Shown here piece by piece: positions 54,068 through 62,731 of a stretch of DNA of 64,000 nt. Position 1 is the stretch's first letter. The number at the start of each line of letters is the position of its first letter. Source of the DNA: Pseudomonas sp. CC6-YY-74. Its GTDB lineage: Bacteria > Pseudomonadota > Gammaproteobacteria > Pseudomonadales > Pseudomonadaceae. The stretch is taken from contig NZ_CP019947.1 in the NCBI RefSeq assembly GCF_002025205.1, forward strand, positions 689,501 to 753,500, written 5' to 3'. The position numbers were made by a program, and so were the translations under genes. The notes beneath the pieces were generated by a model. The model did not search any database. It was not told the DNA's origin and saw only the letters and a program-made list of their open reading frames with translations.

Positions 54068-54844
54068 ATGTTGGAACTGAGCGATGCGCAGATCGGCGGC
54101 TGGGTGGGTTCTTTCCTGCTGCCGCTGTTTCGTATCGCGGCGCTGTTGATGGTGATGCCGATCATTGGCACGCAACTGGTGCCGATGCGCGTGCGTCTGT
54201 ATCTGGCGCTGGCGATTTGCCTGGTGTTGATGCCCAATCTGCCGCCGATGCCGCAAGTCGAGGCGCTAAGCCTGCCGACATTTATTCTGATTGCCCAAGA
54301 GGTGCTGATCGGGGTGATGCTGGGGTTTGTCCTGCAGTTATTCTTCCATGCCTTCGTCATCGCCGGGCAGATCGTGGCAACGCAAATGGGCCTGGGTTTT
54401 GCCTCCATGGTCGATCCGGCCAACGGCATCTCGGTGGCGGTGATCGGTCAGTTTCTGCTAATGCTGGTGACCTTGCTGTTTCTCGCCATGAACGGCCACC
54501 TGGTGGTGTTCGAGGTGTTGGCCGAGAGTTTCGTCACCCTGCCGGTTGGCGGCGGCTTCCTGGTCGAACACTACTGGGAACTGGCCAATAAACTGGGCTG
54601 GGTAATAGGCGCGGCGCTGATCCTGGTGTTGCCGGCAATCACCGCGCTGCTGGTGGTCAACCTGGCCTTCGGGGTGATGACCCGCGCCGCGCCGCAGCTG
54701 AATATTTTCTCCATCGGTTTTCCGCTGACCCTGGTCATGGGGTTGGTGATTCTCTGGATTGGCATGGCCGATATTCTCGCGCAGTACCAGGTCTTCGCCA
54801 GCGAAGCCCTGCAACTGTTGCGTGAAATGGCGCGAGCGAGTTAG
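54068..54844 (+). CDS. fliR: Export gate protein FliR
   Basis: A 258-residue membrane protein with about six segments and the blocks QEVLIGVMLGFVLQLFFHAF and TQMGLGFASMVDPANG. I choose ATG 54068 (MLELSDAQIGGW), which gives the standard length; the frame is open back to 53996. A 103-base gap separates it from fliQ, unusual in an operon where other genes touch. Confidence 0.94.
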   Translation: MLELSDAQIGGWVGSFLLPLFRIAALLMVMPIIGTQLVPMRVRLYLALAICLVLMPNLPPMPQVEALSLPTFILIAQEVLIGVMLGFVLQLFFHAFVIAGQIVATQMGLGFASMVDPANGISVAVIGQFLLMLVTLLFLAMNGHLVVFEVLAESFVTLPVGGGFLVEHYWELANKLGWVIGAALILVLPAITALLVVNLAFGVMTRAAPQLNIFSIGFPLTLVMGLVILWIGMADILAQYQVFASEALQLLREMARAS

Positions 54845-54847
54845 GCC

Positions 54848-55984
54848 ATGGCCGAATCGGAAAGCGGTGCCGATAAAAGCGAGGACCCCACGGAGAAACG
54901 CCTTCGTGAATCCCGTGAGAAAGGTCAGATCGCGCGCTCCCGCGAGCTCAATACCCTGGCGATCATGTTGGCCGGGACTGGCGGCTTGCTGGCTTTTGGC
55001 GGCAGCCTGGGCAGCGCCTTGATATCAATCATGAGCAGTAATTTCTCCCTGCCGCGCGAGGTGATCATGGATGAGCGCTCCATGGCGATCGGGCTGCTGG
55101 CCTCGGGAAAAGTTGCCGTGGACGCCGTGCTGCCATTGTTTCTAGCATTGCTGATCGCCTCGATTGTCGGCCCGATTTCCTTGGGCGGCTGGTTGTTCTC
55201 GGCCAAGGCGATGGCGCCCAAGGTCAGCCGGATGGATCCGCTGGCGGGGCTCAAACGGATGTTCTCGGCCAAGGCGCTGGTCGAGCTGCTCAAGGCCTTG
55301 GCCAAGTTCACGCTAGTGCTTTCCGTGGCGCTTGCCGTGCTGTCGGCCAATGTCGACGACCTGCTGGCGATCGCTCATGAGCCGCTGGAGTCGGCGATTA
55401 TGCACGCGGCCCAAGTGGTTGGCTGGAGCGCCCTGTGGATGGCCTGCGGGCTGGTGTTGATTGCGGCGGTGGATGTGCCGTTCCAGCTCTGGGATAACAA
55501 GCAGAAGATGATGATGACCAAGCAGGAGGTGCGCGACGAATACAAGGACAGTGAGGGCAAGCCCGAGGTCAAGCAGCGTATCCGCCAGTTGCAGCGCGAG
55601 ATGACCGAGCGGCGGATGATGCAGGCAGTGCCGCAGGCAGACGTGGTGATCACCAACCCGACCCACTTCGCCGTGGCCTTGAAATACGACCCGGCCAAAG
55701 GCAATGCGCCAGTGTTGTTGGCCAAAGGCGGCGACTTTACCGCCCTGAAGATTCGCGAGATCGCTCAGGAGCACAAGATCATGCTGCTGGAGTCGCCGGC
55801 CCTGACGCGAGCGGTGTTCTATTCCACCGAGCTGGACCAGGAAATCCCGGCCGGGCTGTACCTGGCGGTGGCCCAGGTGCTGGCCTACGTCTACCAGATT
55901 CGCCAGTACCAGGCTGGCAAAGGCAAGCGCCCGGCGCCGTTGCCGGATTTGCCGATCCCGACGGATTTACGCCGCGACGAGTAG
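54848..55984 (+). CDS. flhB: Export switch protein FlhB
   Basis: A 378-residue gate protein with four membrane segments and a cytoplasmic domain bearing the self-cleaving NPTH (270-273, in VVITNPTHFAVALKYD), which with FliK changes export from hook to filament substrates. N-terminal DPTEKRLRESREKGQIARS is conserved. Its stop codon TAG lies within the GTAGG end of a repeat element. Confidence 0.97.
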   Translation: MAESESGADKSEDPTEKRLRESREKGQIARSRELNTLAIMLAGTGGLLAFGGSLGSALISIMSSNFSLPREVIMDERSMAIGLLASGKVAVDAVLPLFLALLIASIVGPISLGGWLFSAKAMAPKVSRMDPLAGLKRMFSAKALVELLKALAKFTLVLSVALAVLSANVDDLLAIAHEPLESAIMHAAQVVGWSALWMACGLVLIAAVDVPFQLWDNKQKMMMTKQEVRDEYKDSEGKPEVKQRIRQLQREMTERRMMQAVPQADVVITNPTHFAVALKYDPAKGNAPVLLAKGGDFTALKIREIAQEHKIMLLESPALTRAVFYSTELDQEIPAGLYLAVAQVLAYVYQIRQYQAGKGKRPAPLPDLPIPTDLRRDE

Positions 55985-56170
55985 GCTGGGGCGTGCCGCA
56001 TAGGCTGAGCGGTGTCGGTTGGGTTAGCGGTGCGTGCGGTCGGGCAGGCAGCCAAGCCCTTCGCGCGCCGCGTAACCCATCACGGCGTCAGCAGTCCCGA
56101 CGCCGTGATGGGTTACGCGGCGGCCAAACAGCGGTCTTGAGCGAATATCGACTCAGCGGCTAACCCACCC
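55981..56170. repeat. MITE-like repeat, copy 3, with a 23-bp perfect hairpin
   Basis: Starts GTAGG across the flhB stop and ends AGCGGCTAACCCACCC. Inside, 56067-56089 and 56099-56121 are perfect 23-base inverted arms (GCCGCGTAACCCATCACGGC GTC) with a 9-base loop. The right half shares GCGGTCTTGA and AGCGGCTAACCCA with the copies at 34565 and 36491. No gene. The hairpin may limit read-through from flhB to flhA. Confidence 0.78.
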
Positions 56171-56190
56171 TTGAATGGCGCAGGAAAAGT

Positions 56191-56206
56191 TGGACAGCTT
56201 CTTGCA
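56191..56206 (+). promoter_or_regulatory. Likely sigma-54 promoter of flhA-flhF-fleN-fliA
   Basis: TGGACAGCTTCTTGCA has GG and GC 12 apart and a good -12 block; the -24 block is TGGACA rather than TGGCAC. Predicted start about 47 bases before the flhA GTG. Confidence 0.6.
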
Positions 56207-56263
56207 AACCCCTTGGCAAAGGCGCGAATAGCGTCAAAAGATTGAATTGGCTGGGGTAGGGAT

Positions 56264-58393
56264 GTGGCAGTAGATCGCTCACAAATGGTCGGCAACGTGC
56301 GCAGCAATCTGTCGGGGTTGCGTCAGGGCAATCTGGGCATCCCCTTGATGCTGCTGGTCATGCTCGGCATGGTCATGCTGCCGATCCCGCCGTTCCTGCT
56401 CGACGTGTTGTTTACCTTCAGCATCGCCCTGTCGATCGTGGTGCTGCTGGTCGGTATCTATGCCTTGCGGCCGCTGGATTTCGCGGTATTCCCGACCATT
56501 TTGCTGGCGGCGACCCTGCTCCGTCTGGCCCTGAACGTCGCGTCCACCCGCGTGGTATTGCTCAACGGCCATGACGGTCATGGCGCGGCGGGGCAGGTGA
56601 TCCAGGCCTTCGGTGAGGTGGTGATCGGCGGTAACTATGTGGTCGGTATCGTGGTGTTCGCCATTCTCATGATCATCAACTTCGTGGTGGTGACCAAGGG
56701 CGCCGGGCGGATTTCCGAGGTCAGCGCGCGCTTTACCCTGGACGCCATGCCTGGCAAACAGATGGCTATCGACGCGGACCTGAATGCCGGCCTGATCGAA
56801 CAGGCGGAAGCCAAGATACGTCGCTCCGAAGTGTCCCAGGAGGCTGATTTCTACGGATCGATGGACGGTGCCAGCAAGTTCGTGCGTGGCGATGCTATCG
56901 CCGGCCTGTTGATTCTGTTCATCAACCTGATCGGCGGCATCGCCATCGGTATCTTCCAGCACGACTTGAGTTTTGCCGATGCCGGCAAGGTCTATACCCT
57001 GCTGACCATCGGCGACGGCCTGGTCGCCCAGATTCCCTCGCTGCTGCTGTCGACCGCCGCGGCGATCATGGTCACCCGCGTCTCCAGTTCGGAAGACATG
57101 GGCGCTCAGGTCAATCGGCAGATGTTCGCCTCGCCGCGCGCCCTGGCCGTGGCGGCGGCGATCATGATCGCCATGGGTCTGGTGCCCGGCATGCCGCATT
57201 TTTCCTTCATCAGTCTCGGTCTGGTCGCCGCCGGCGGCGCCTATTGGATCGCCAACAAGCAACGCCAGGTCAAGGAAGAGGAAGTGCATGAGGTTCAGCG
57301 TCAGCAGGAGCTGCTGCCGGCCCAGCGCGCCCAGGAGGTCAAGGAACTCGGCTGGGACGATGTCATGCCGGTGGACATGGTCGGCCTGGAGGTCGGCTAC
57401 CGACTGATTCCGCTGGTCGACCGCAACCAGGGTGGCCAGTTGCTCGCGCGGATCAAGGGTGTGCGCAAGAAGCTTTCGCAGGAGATGGGCTTTCTCATGC
57501 CCTCGGTGCATATCCGCGACAACCTCGACCTGCAGCCCAGCGCCTACCGCTTGACCTTGATGGGCGTCAGCGTGGCGGAGGCCGAGGTTTACCCGGATCG
57601 CGAATTGGCGATCAATCCGGGTCAGGTATTCGGCACCCTCAACGGGGTTGCCGCCAAAGATCCGGCGTTCGGCCTGGAAGCGGTATGGATCGACCCGGGC
57701 CAGCGCGATCAGGCGCAATCGCTGGGCTACACCGTGGTCGATGCCAGTACCGTGGTCGCGACCCACCTCAACCAGGTCTTGCACAAGCATGCGCATGAGC
57801 TGCTCGGTCACGAGGAAGTGCAGCAGCTCATGCAGTTGCTGGCGAAAAGTTCGCCGAAGCTGGCTGAGGAGCTGGTGCCGGGCCTGGTGTCGCTGTCGAC
57901 CCTGCTCAAGGTGCTGCAGGCGCTGCTGCAGGAACAGGTGCCGGTGCGTGACATCCGTACCATCGCCGAAGCCATCGCCAACGTGGCGCCGAAGAGTCAA
58001 GATCCCGCCGCGATGGTCGCGGCAGTGCGGGTCGCCTTGGCCCGGGCCATCGTGCAAAGCATCGTGGGACTAGAGCTGGAGCTGCCTGTGATCACCCTTG
58101 AGCCAAGGTTGGAACAGATATTGCTAAACAGTCTACAGAAGGCCGGTCAAGGCTCCGAGGAGGGAATCCTCCTGGAGCCGGGCATGGCCGAGAAGCTGCA
58201 GCGTTCCCTGGTGGAAGCAGCGCAGCGCCAGGAAATGCTCGGCAAGCCAGTGATCCTGCTGGTAGCCGGACCGGTTCGGGCGATGCTCTCGCGGTTTGCA
58301 CGGTTGGCAGTGCCGAGTGTGCATGTGCTGGCTTACCAGGAAATCCCGGACAACAAGCAGGTCACCATCGTCGCTACGGTGGGACAGAATTAA
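56264..58393 (+). CDS. flhA: Export gate protein FlhA
   Basis: A 709-residue protein with about eight N-terminal membrane segments, the FHIPEP-family blocks (TILLAATLLRLALNVASTRV, GDAIAGLLILFINLIGG, ARFTLDAMPGKQMAIDADLN) and a cytoplasmic domain from about 330 that docks chaperone-substrate pairs. Starts at GTG 56264 after GGGGTAGGG. flhF follows after 15 bases. Confidence 0.96.
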   Translation: MAVDRSQMVGNVRSNLSGLRQGNLGIPLMLLVMLGMVMLPIPPFLLDVLFTFSIALSIVVLLVGIYALRPLDFAVFPTILLAATLLRLALNVASTRVVLLNGHDGHGAAGQVIQAFGEVVIGGNYVVGIVVFAILMIINFVVVTKGAGRISEVSARFTLDAMPGKQMAIDADLNAGLIEQAEAKIRRSEVSQEADFYGSMDGASKFVRGDAIAGLLILFINLIGGIAIGIFQHDLSFADAGKVYTLLTIGDGLVAQIPSLLLSTAAAIMVTRVSSSEDMGAQVNRQMFASPRALAVAAAIMIAMGLVPGMPHFSFISLGLVAAGGAYWIANKQRQVKEEEVHEVQRQQELLPAQRAQEVKELGWDDVMPVDMVGLEVGYRLIPLVDRNQGGQLLARIKGVRKKLSQEMGFLMPSVHIRDNLDLQPSAYRLTLMGVSVAEAEVYPDRELAINPGQVFGTLNGVAAKDPAFGLEAVWIDPGQRDQAQSLGYTVVDASTVVATHLNQVLHKHAHELLGHEEVQQLMQLLAKSSPKLAEELVPGLVSLSTLLKVLQALLQEQVPVRDIRTIAEAIANVAPKSQDPAAMVAAVRVALARAIVQSIVGLELELPVITLEPRLEQILLNSLQKAGQGSEEGILLEPGMAEKLQRSLVEAAQRQEMLGKPVILLVAGPVRAMLSRFARLAVPSVHVLAYQEIPDNKQVTIVATVGQN

Positions 58394-58408
58394 CCGAGGT
58401 AACAGGCC

Positions 58409-59710
58409 ATGCAGGTCAAACGCTTTTTCGCTGCCGATATGCGCCAAGCCATGAAGCTGGTTCGCGATGAGCTGGGCGCGGATGCCTCGATCATCGGTAA
58501 CCGCCGGGTTGCCGGCGGTGTTGAACTGACCGCCGCACTGGACTACCAGATACCCGCCGCCCCTGCTCGGCAACCGAACGCGGCGCTGGAAGCCGAGTTG
58601 CGCGAGACTCAAGCCCGTATCGCCTCGGCGCAGGCCGAGCTGGTCACACGTACCCAAGCCGACGCCAGCAAGGACCGCCAGCTGTTCGCTGAAGAGCCGG
58701 TGGCGCCGCTCGACGATCTGGATACCGCCCTGCGTATGGCTACGCCAGCGCCAATGACCAGCGGCGACCAGGGCGCGCTCGAGGCCATGCGTTCCGAGTT
58801 GCACGGTTTGCGCGAGTTGCTCGAAGGGCAGCTGGGTTCCATGGCCTGGGGGCAGATGCAGACGCGTCGGCCGCAGCAGGCCAATCTCTGGCGGCGTCTG
58901 CAGCGCATGGGCTTACCCGCCGAGTTGTCGCGGGTGTTGCTCGAGCGTGTGGCGAATGTCGCCGAGCCGCGCCAGGCCTGGGGCATGTTGCTCGCTCACC
59001 TGGCCCATGCGATTCAAACGCCGCAGCAGGAGCCGCTGGAAGAGGGCGGGGTGATTGCCCTGGTCGGTCCTGCTGGCATGGGTAAAACTACCACCCTGGC
59101 CAAGCTGGCTGCACGTTATGTGCTCAAGTATGGCGCTCAGCATGTTGCCCTGGTCAGTCTGGACAGCTATCGGATTGGCGCCCAGGAACAACTGAAGACC
59201 TTGGGGCGTATCCTCAATGTACCGGTGACCCTGGTCGACCCCGGTCAGTCGTTGACCCAGGCTCTGGTTCCCCTGGCGCGCAAGCGCGTGATATTGATCG
59301 ATAGTGCCGGTTTGCCGGCCAGCGATCCCGCCCTGCGCATGCAGCTGGAAACCCTGGCCAGCCGCGGCATCAAGGCCAAGAATTACCTGGTCCTGGCGGC
59401 TACCAGCCAGAGCCAGGTGCTCAAGGCCGCCTACCACAGCTACAAGCGCTGCGGTCTTTCCGGCTGCATCCTGACCAAGCTGGATGAGGCCACCAGCCTT
59501 GGCGAGGTTTTAGGTCTGGCTATTGGCCAGCGTCTACCGGTAGCCTATCTCACTGATGGGCCACGGATTCCGGATGATTTGCAGGTGCCGCGCAGCCATC
59601 AACTGGTCAGTCGTGCGGTGGGACTGCAAAGCGCCGAGGACCCGAGCGAAGATACAATGGCCGAGATGTTCGCCGGGCTTTATCAACATCCGGCGCGGCG
59701 CGCCGGTTAA
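58409..59710 (+). CDS. flhF: Flagellar placement GTPase FlhF
   Basis: A 433-residue SRP-type GTPase that fixes the flagellum at the pole. N-terminal basic/linker region (1-140), N domain, then G domain with P-loop GPAGMGKTT (220-228), the SLDSYRIGAQEQL block, DSAG, and TKLDEA. With FleN it sets place and number. Confidence 0.96.
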   Translation: MQVKRFFAADMRQAMKLVRDELGADASIIGNRRVAGGVELTAALDYQIPAAPARQPNAALEAELRETQARIASAQAELVTRTQADASKDRQLFAEEPVAPLDDLDTALRMATPAPMTSGDQGALEAMRSELHGLRELLEGQLGSMAWGQMQTRRPQQANLWRRLQRMGLPAELSRVLLERVANVAEPRQAWGMLLAHLAHAIQTPQQEPLEEGGVIALVGPAGMGKTTTLAKLAARYVLKYGAQHVALVSLDSYRIGAQEQLKTLGRILNVPVTLVDPGQSLTQALVPLARKRVILIDSAGLPASDPALRMQLETLASRGIKAKNYLVLAATSQSQVLKAAYHSYKRCGLSGCILTKLDEATSLGEVLGLAIGQRLPVAYLTDGPRIPDDLQVPRSHQLVSRAVGLQSAEDPSEDTMAEMFAGLYQHPARRAG

Positions 59711-59827
59711 TGGCCATTGCGGCAATGATTAAGCAATATGCGGCGATGCGTGGTGCCCGGCGGTGGATTGGCGGAGTACCAGCAGCCACATGGTCCCAGT
59801 CGAAGTCAGACAAGGTGTATAGATAAC

Positions 59828-60658
59828 ATGGGTATGCATCCCGTACAGGTGATTGCGGTGACCGGCGGCAAGGGTGGCGTCGGCAAGACCAATGTGTCGG
59901 TGAATCTGGCGCTGGCGCTGGCTGATCTCGGTCGGCGGGTGATGGTGATGGACGCCGACCTGGGGCTGGCCAACATCGACGTGCTGCTGGGCCTCACTGC
60001 CAAGCGGACGCTGGCCGATGTGATCAGTGGCGAGTGCGAACTGCGCGACGTGGTGCTGCAAGGCCCCGGCGGCATTCGGGTAGTCCCCGCTGCGTCAGGC
60101 ACGCAGAGCATGGTGCAGCTTTCGCCGATGCAGCATGCCGGCCTGATTCAAGCCTTCAGCGACATCAGCGACAACCTCGATGTGCTGATTGTCGATACCG
60201 CCGCTGGTATTGGCGACTCGGTGGTCAGTTTTGTCCGCGCCGCCCAGGAAGTGCTGGTGGTGGTGTGTGACGAGCCGACCTCGATCACGGACGCCTATGC
60301 CCTGATCAAGCTGCTCAACCGCGACCATGGCATGAGCCGTTTCCGCGTCCTGGCGAATATGGCGCACAGCCCACAGGAAGGCCGCAACCTGTTTGCGAAA
60401 CTGACCAAGGTTACCGACCGCTTCCTCGATGTCGCGCTGCAATATGTTGGCGCGGTGCCTTACGATGAGTCGGTACGTAAGGCCGTGCAGAAACAGCGTG
60501 CGGTCTACGAAGCGTTCCCGCGTTCGAAGAGTTCCCTGGCGTTCAAGGCGATTGCCCAGAAAGTCGATGCCTGGCCACTACCGGCCAATCCGCGCGGCCA
60601 TCTGGAATTTTTCGTCGAGCGCCTGGTGCAGCAACCCGCCGCGGATACGGCCATATGA
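59828..60658 (+). CDS. fleN: Flagellar number regulator FleN (MinD-like ATPase)
   Basis: A 276-residue ParA/MinD-type ATPase with deviant Walker A KGGVGKT (15-21) and VMDADLGLANIDVLLG. It binds FleQ and lowers its activity so that one flagellum is made. I choose ATG 59828 (MGMHPVQVIAV); another ATG is two codons on. Its stop overlaps the fliA start (ATGA). Confidence 0.95.
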   Translation: MGMHPVQVIAVTGGKGGVGKTNVSVNLALALADLGRRVMVMDADLGLANIDVLLGLTAKRTLADVISGECELRDVVLQGPGGIRVVPAASGTQSMVQLSPMQHAGLIQAFSDISDNLDVLIVDTAAGIGDSVVSFVRAAQEVLVVVCDEPTSITDAYALIKLLNRDHGMSRFRVLANMAHSPQEGRNLFAKLTKVTDRFLDVALQYVGAVPYDESVRKAVQKQRAVYEAFPRSKSSLAFKAIAQKVDAWPLPANPRGHLEFFVERLVQQPAADTAI

Positions 60659-61401
60659 CAGCAGCTTCTGGACTCCGTATGTACAGCAAGGCTCAGACAC
60701 AAGACGCCCAGCACCAGTTGATCGAGCGCCACGCGCCCTTGGTCAAGCGGATTGCTTATCACATGTTGGCGCGCTTGCCGGCCAACGTGCAGGTGGATGA
60801 CTTGATCCAGGCCGGGATGATTGGCCTGCTCGAAGCCTCGAAGAAATACGACTCCAGTAAAGGTGCCAGTTTCGAAACGTTCGCCGGCATTCGCATTCGC
60901 GGCTCGATGCTCGATGAGGTGCGCAAAGGCGATTGGGCGCCGCGTTCGGTGCATCGCAATAGCCGCATGGTTAGCGACGCAATTCGGGTAATTGAAGCAA
61001 GAACCGGTCGCGACGCTAAAGATCAAGAGGTTGCGGCCGAACTCCAATTGAGTCTCGAGGATTACTACGGCATCCTTGGCGACACTTTGGGCAGCCGGCT
61101 GTTCAGCTTCGACGATTTGCTGCAGGACGGCGAGCATGGCGGGCTGCACGAAGACGTCAGCTCCACTCACCCAGAGCCCTCGCGGGAGCTGGAGGACGAG
61201 CGTTTCCAGGCGGCATTGGCCGATGCCATCAGCCACTTGCCCGAGCGGGAACGCTTGGTGTTGTCGCTGTATTACGACGAACAACTGAATCTCAAGGAAA
61301 TTGGTGAGGTTCTGGGGGTTAGCGAATCGCGCGTCAGTCAGTTGCATAGTCAGTGTGCCGCACGCTTGCGGGCGCGACTGGGGGAATGGCGAGCGAGCTG
61401 A
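60655..61401 (+). CDS. fliA: RNA polymerase sigma-28 factor FliA
   Basis: A 248-residue sigma factor for late flagellar genes. Region 2 ([20 protein letters not shown]), region 3 and region 4 ([20 protein letters not shown]) are all present. ATG 60655 overlaps the fleN stop. Its targets in this window include the flgM and fliC promoters; FlgM (13542) is its inhibitor. Confidence 0.97.
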   Translation: MTAASGLRMYSKAQTQDAQHQLIERHAPLVKRIAYHMLARLPANVQVDDLIQAGMIGLLEASKKYDSSKGASFETFAGIRIRGSMLDEVRKGDWAPRSVHRNSRMVSDAIRVIEARTGRDAKDQEVAAELQLSLEDYYGILGDTLGSRLFSFDDLLQDGEHGGLHEDVSSTHPEPSRELEDERFQAALADAISHLPERERLVLSLYYDEQLNLKEIGEVLGVSESRVSQLHSQCAARLRARLGEWRAS

Positions 61402-61537
61402 GCAGTTAAATCAGCAGACCGTTGGAAAATCTAGTGAAGTAGTTTTGCAGCGGCCTGTCAGGCCGGTTTCACGATTAAAAGCGTGCCCAGGTGCTGGGTT
61501 CGTTTGGGACTGTACGGAGGTCGACTTGGACAAAAAC

Positions 61538-61912
61538 ATGAAAATCCTCATCGTTGATGACTTTTCAACGATGCGCCGGATCATCAAGAACCTTCTGCGC
61601 GACTTGGGGTTCACCAACACCGCGGAAGCCGATGATGGCACCACTGCACTGCCGATGCTGCAAAGCGGCAGTTTCGATTTTCTGGTGACTGACTGGAATA
61701 TGCCAGGCATGACCGGGATCGACTTGTTACGTGCGGTACGTGCAGACGAGCGTCTGAAGCAGTTGCCGGTGCTGATGGTGACCGCTGAAGCGAAACGCGA
61801 TCAGATCATCGAGGCCGCACAAGCCGGGGTGAATGGCTATGTGGTCAAACCGTTCACAGCCCAGGTGCTGAAAGAAAAGATTGAAAAAATCTTCGAGCGG
61901 GTCAACGGCTGA
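61538..61912 (+). CDS. cheY: Chemotaxis response regulator CheY
   Basis: A 124-residue single receiver domain with Asp7/Asp8, phosphoacceptor Asp52 (VTDWNMPGM), Thr82 and Lys104. It binds FliM when phosphorylated and changes rotation. The start at ATG 61538 ([11 protein letters not shown]) gives the standard length, but GGAGG lies 17 bases upstream; a TTG at 61526 (MDKNMKIL) sits 5 bases after GGAGG and may be used instead. A small CGGCCTGTCAGGCCG hairpin lies in the 136-base gap after fliA. Confidence 0.96.
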   Translation: MKILIVDDFSTMRRIIKNLLRDLGFTNTAEADDGTTALPMLQSGSFDFLVTDWNMPGMTGIDLLRAVRADERLKQLPVLMVTAEAKRDQIIEAAQAGVNGYVVKPFTAQVLKEKIEKIFERVNG

Positions 61913-61931
61913 TGTCTGCCGCGAGGGCACT

Positions 61932-62720
61932 ATGGAACATGACGATTCCGCTCAGGGTGACTTTGAGTCGACCCTGAAAATTCACGCGCGCCAATTGGTG
62001 GAAAGCCTGGAACACGGCAATTTTGGCGAAGCGGTGCAACTGATCAACGATATCAACAAGGTTCGCGACCGTGGTCTGTATCACGAAGTCGGCAAGCTGA
62101 CGCGCGAGTTGCATAACGCCATCGTCAATTTCCAGCTCGATCCACGGGTGCCGCACGCCAAAGAAGTGTCGCAAATCACCGACGCTACCGAGCGCTTGAA
62201 TTATGTGGTGACGATGACCGAGAAAGCGGCCAATCGCACCATGGATCTGGTTGAGATGAGTTCGCCCCTGGTTAACGCTATCGGCGCCGAGGCACAGAGC
62301 CTGAGTGCCGATTGGGGCCGCTTCATGCGCAGGGAAATGGGCGCCGATGGTTTCCGTGACCTGGCCAAGCGAATTGAACTGTTTCTCGCCAGCAGCGAGC
62401 GCGACAGCGTCCAGGTGTCGGCCCAGCTCAACGATATTCTGCTCGCGCAGGATTACCAGGATCTGACTGGCCAGGTGATCAAGCGGGTGACGCAACTGGT
62501 CACCGAAGTGGAAAGCAACCTGCTCAAACTGGTGCTGATGGCCAGTCAGGTCGACCGTTTTGCCGGTATCGAGCATGACCACGCCGTGCTGCGTGCTGAA
62601 CAAGAACAACAAAAAGAGCCTTCCCACGGTGAAGGTCCGCAGATTCATGCCGATAAGCGTGAAGACGTCGCATCCAATCAGGATGATGTCGACGATCTGC
62701 TTTCCAGCCTGGGATTTTAG
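61932..62720 (+). CDS. cheZ: CheY phosphatase CheZ
   Basis: A 262-residue helical-hairpin phosphatase. The active-site block DYQDLTGQVIKRV is at residues 174-186 and the C-terminal CheY-docking peptide DDVDDLLSSLGF ends the protein. Start at ATG 61932 (MEHDDSAQGD) with GCGAGGG upstream. 19 bases after cheY. Confidence 0.95.
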   Translation: MEHDDSAQGDFESTLKIHARQLVESLEHGNFGEAVQLINDINKVRDRGLYHEVGKLTRELHNAIVNFQLDPRVPHAKEVSQITDATERLNYVVTMTEKAANRTMDLVEMSSPLVNAIGAEAQSLSADWGRFMRREMGADGFRDLAKRIELFLASSERDSVQVSAQLNDILLAQDYQDLTGQVIKRVTQLVTEVESNLLKLVLMASQVDRFAGIEHDHAVLRAEQEQQKEPSHGEGPQIHADKREDVASNQDDVDDLLSSLGF

Positions 62721-62731
62721 GAGCACGTCAT

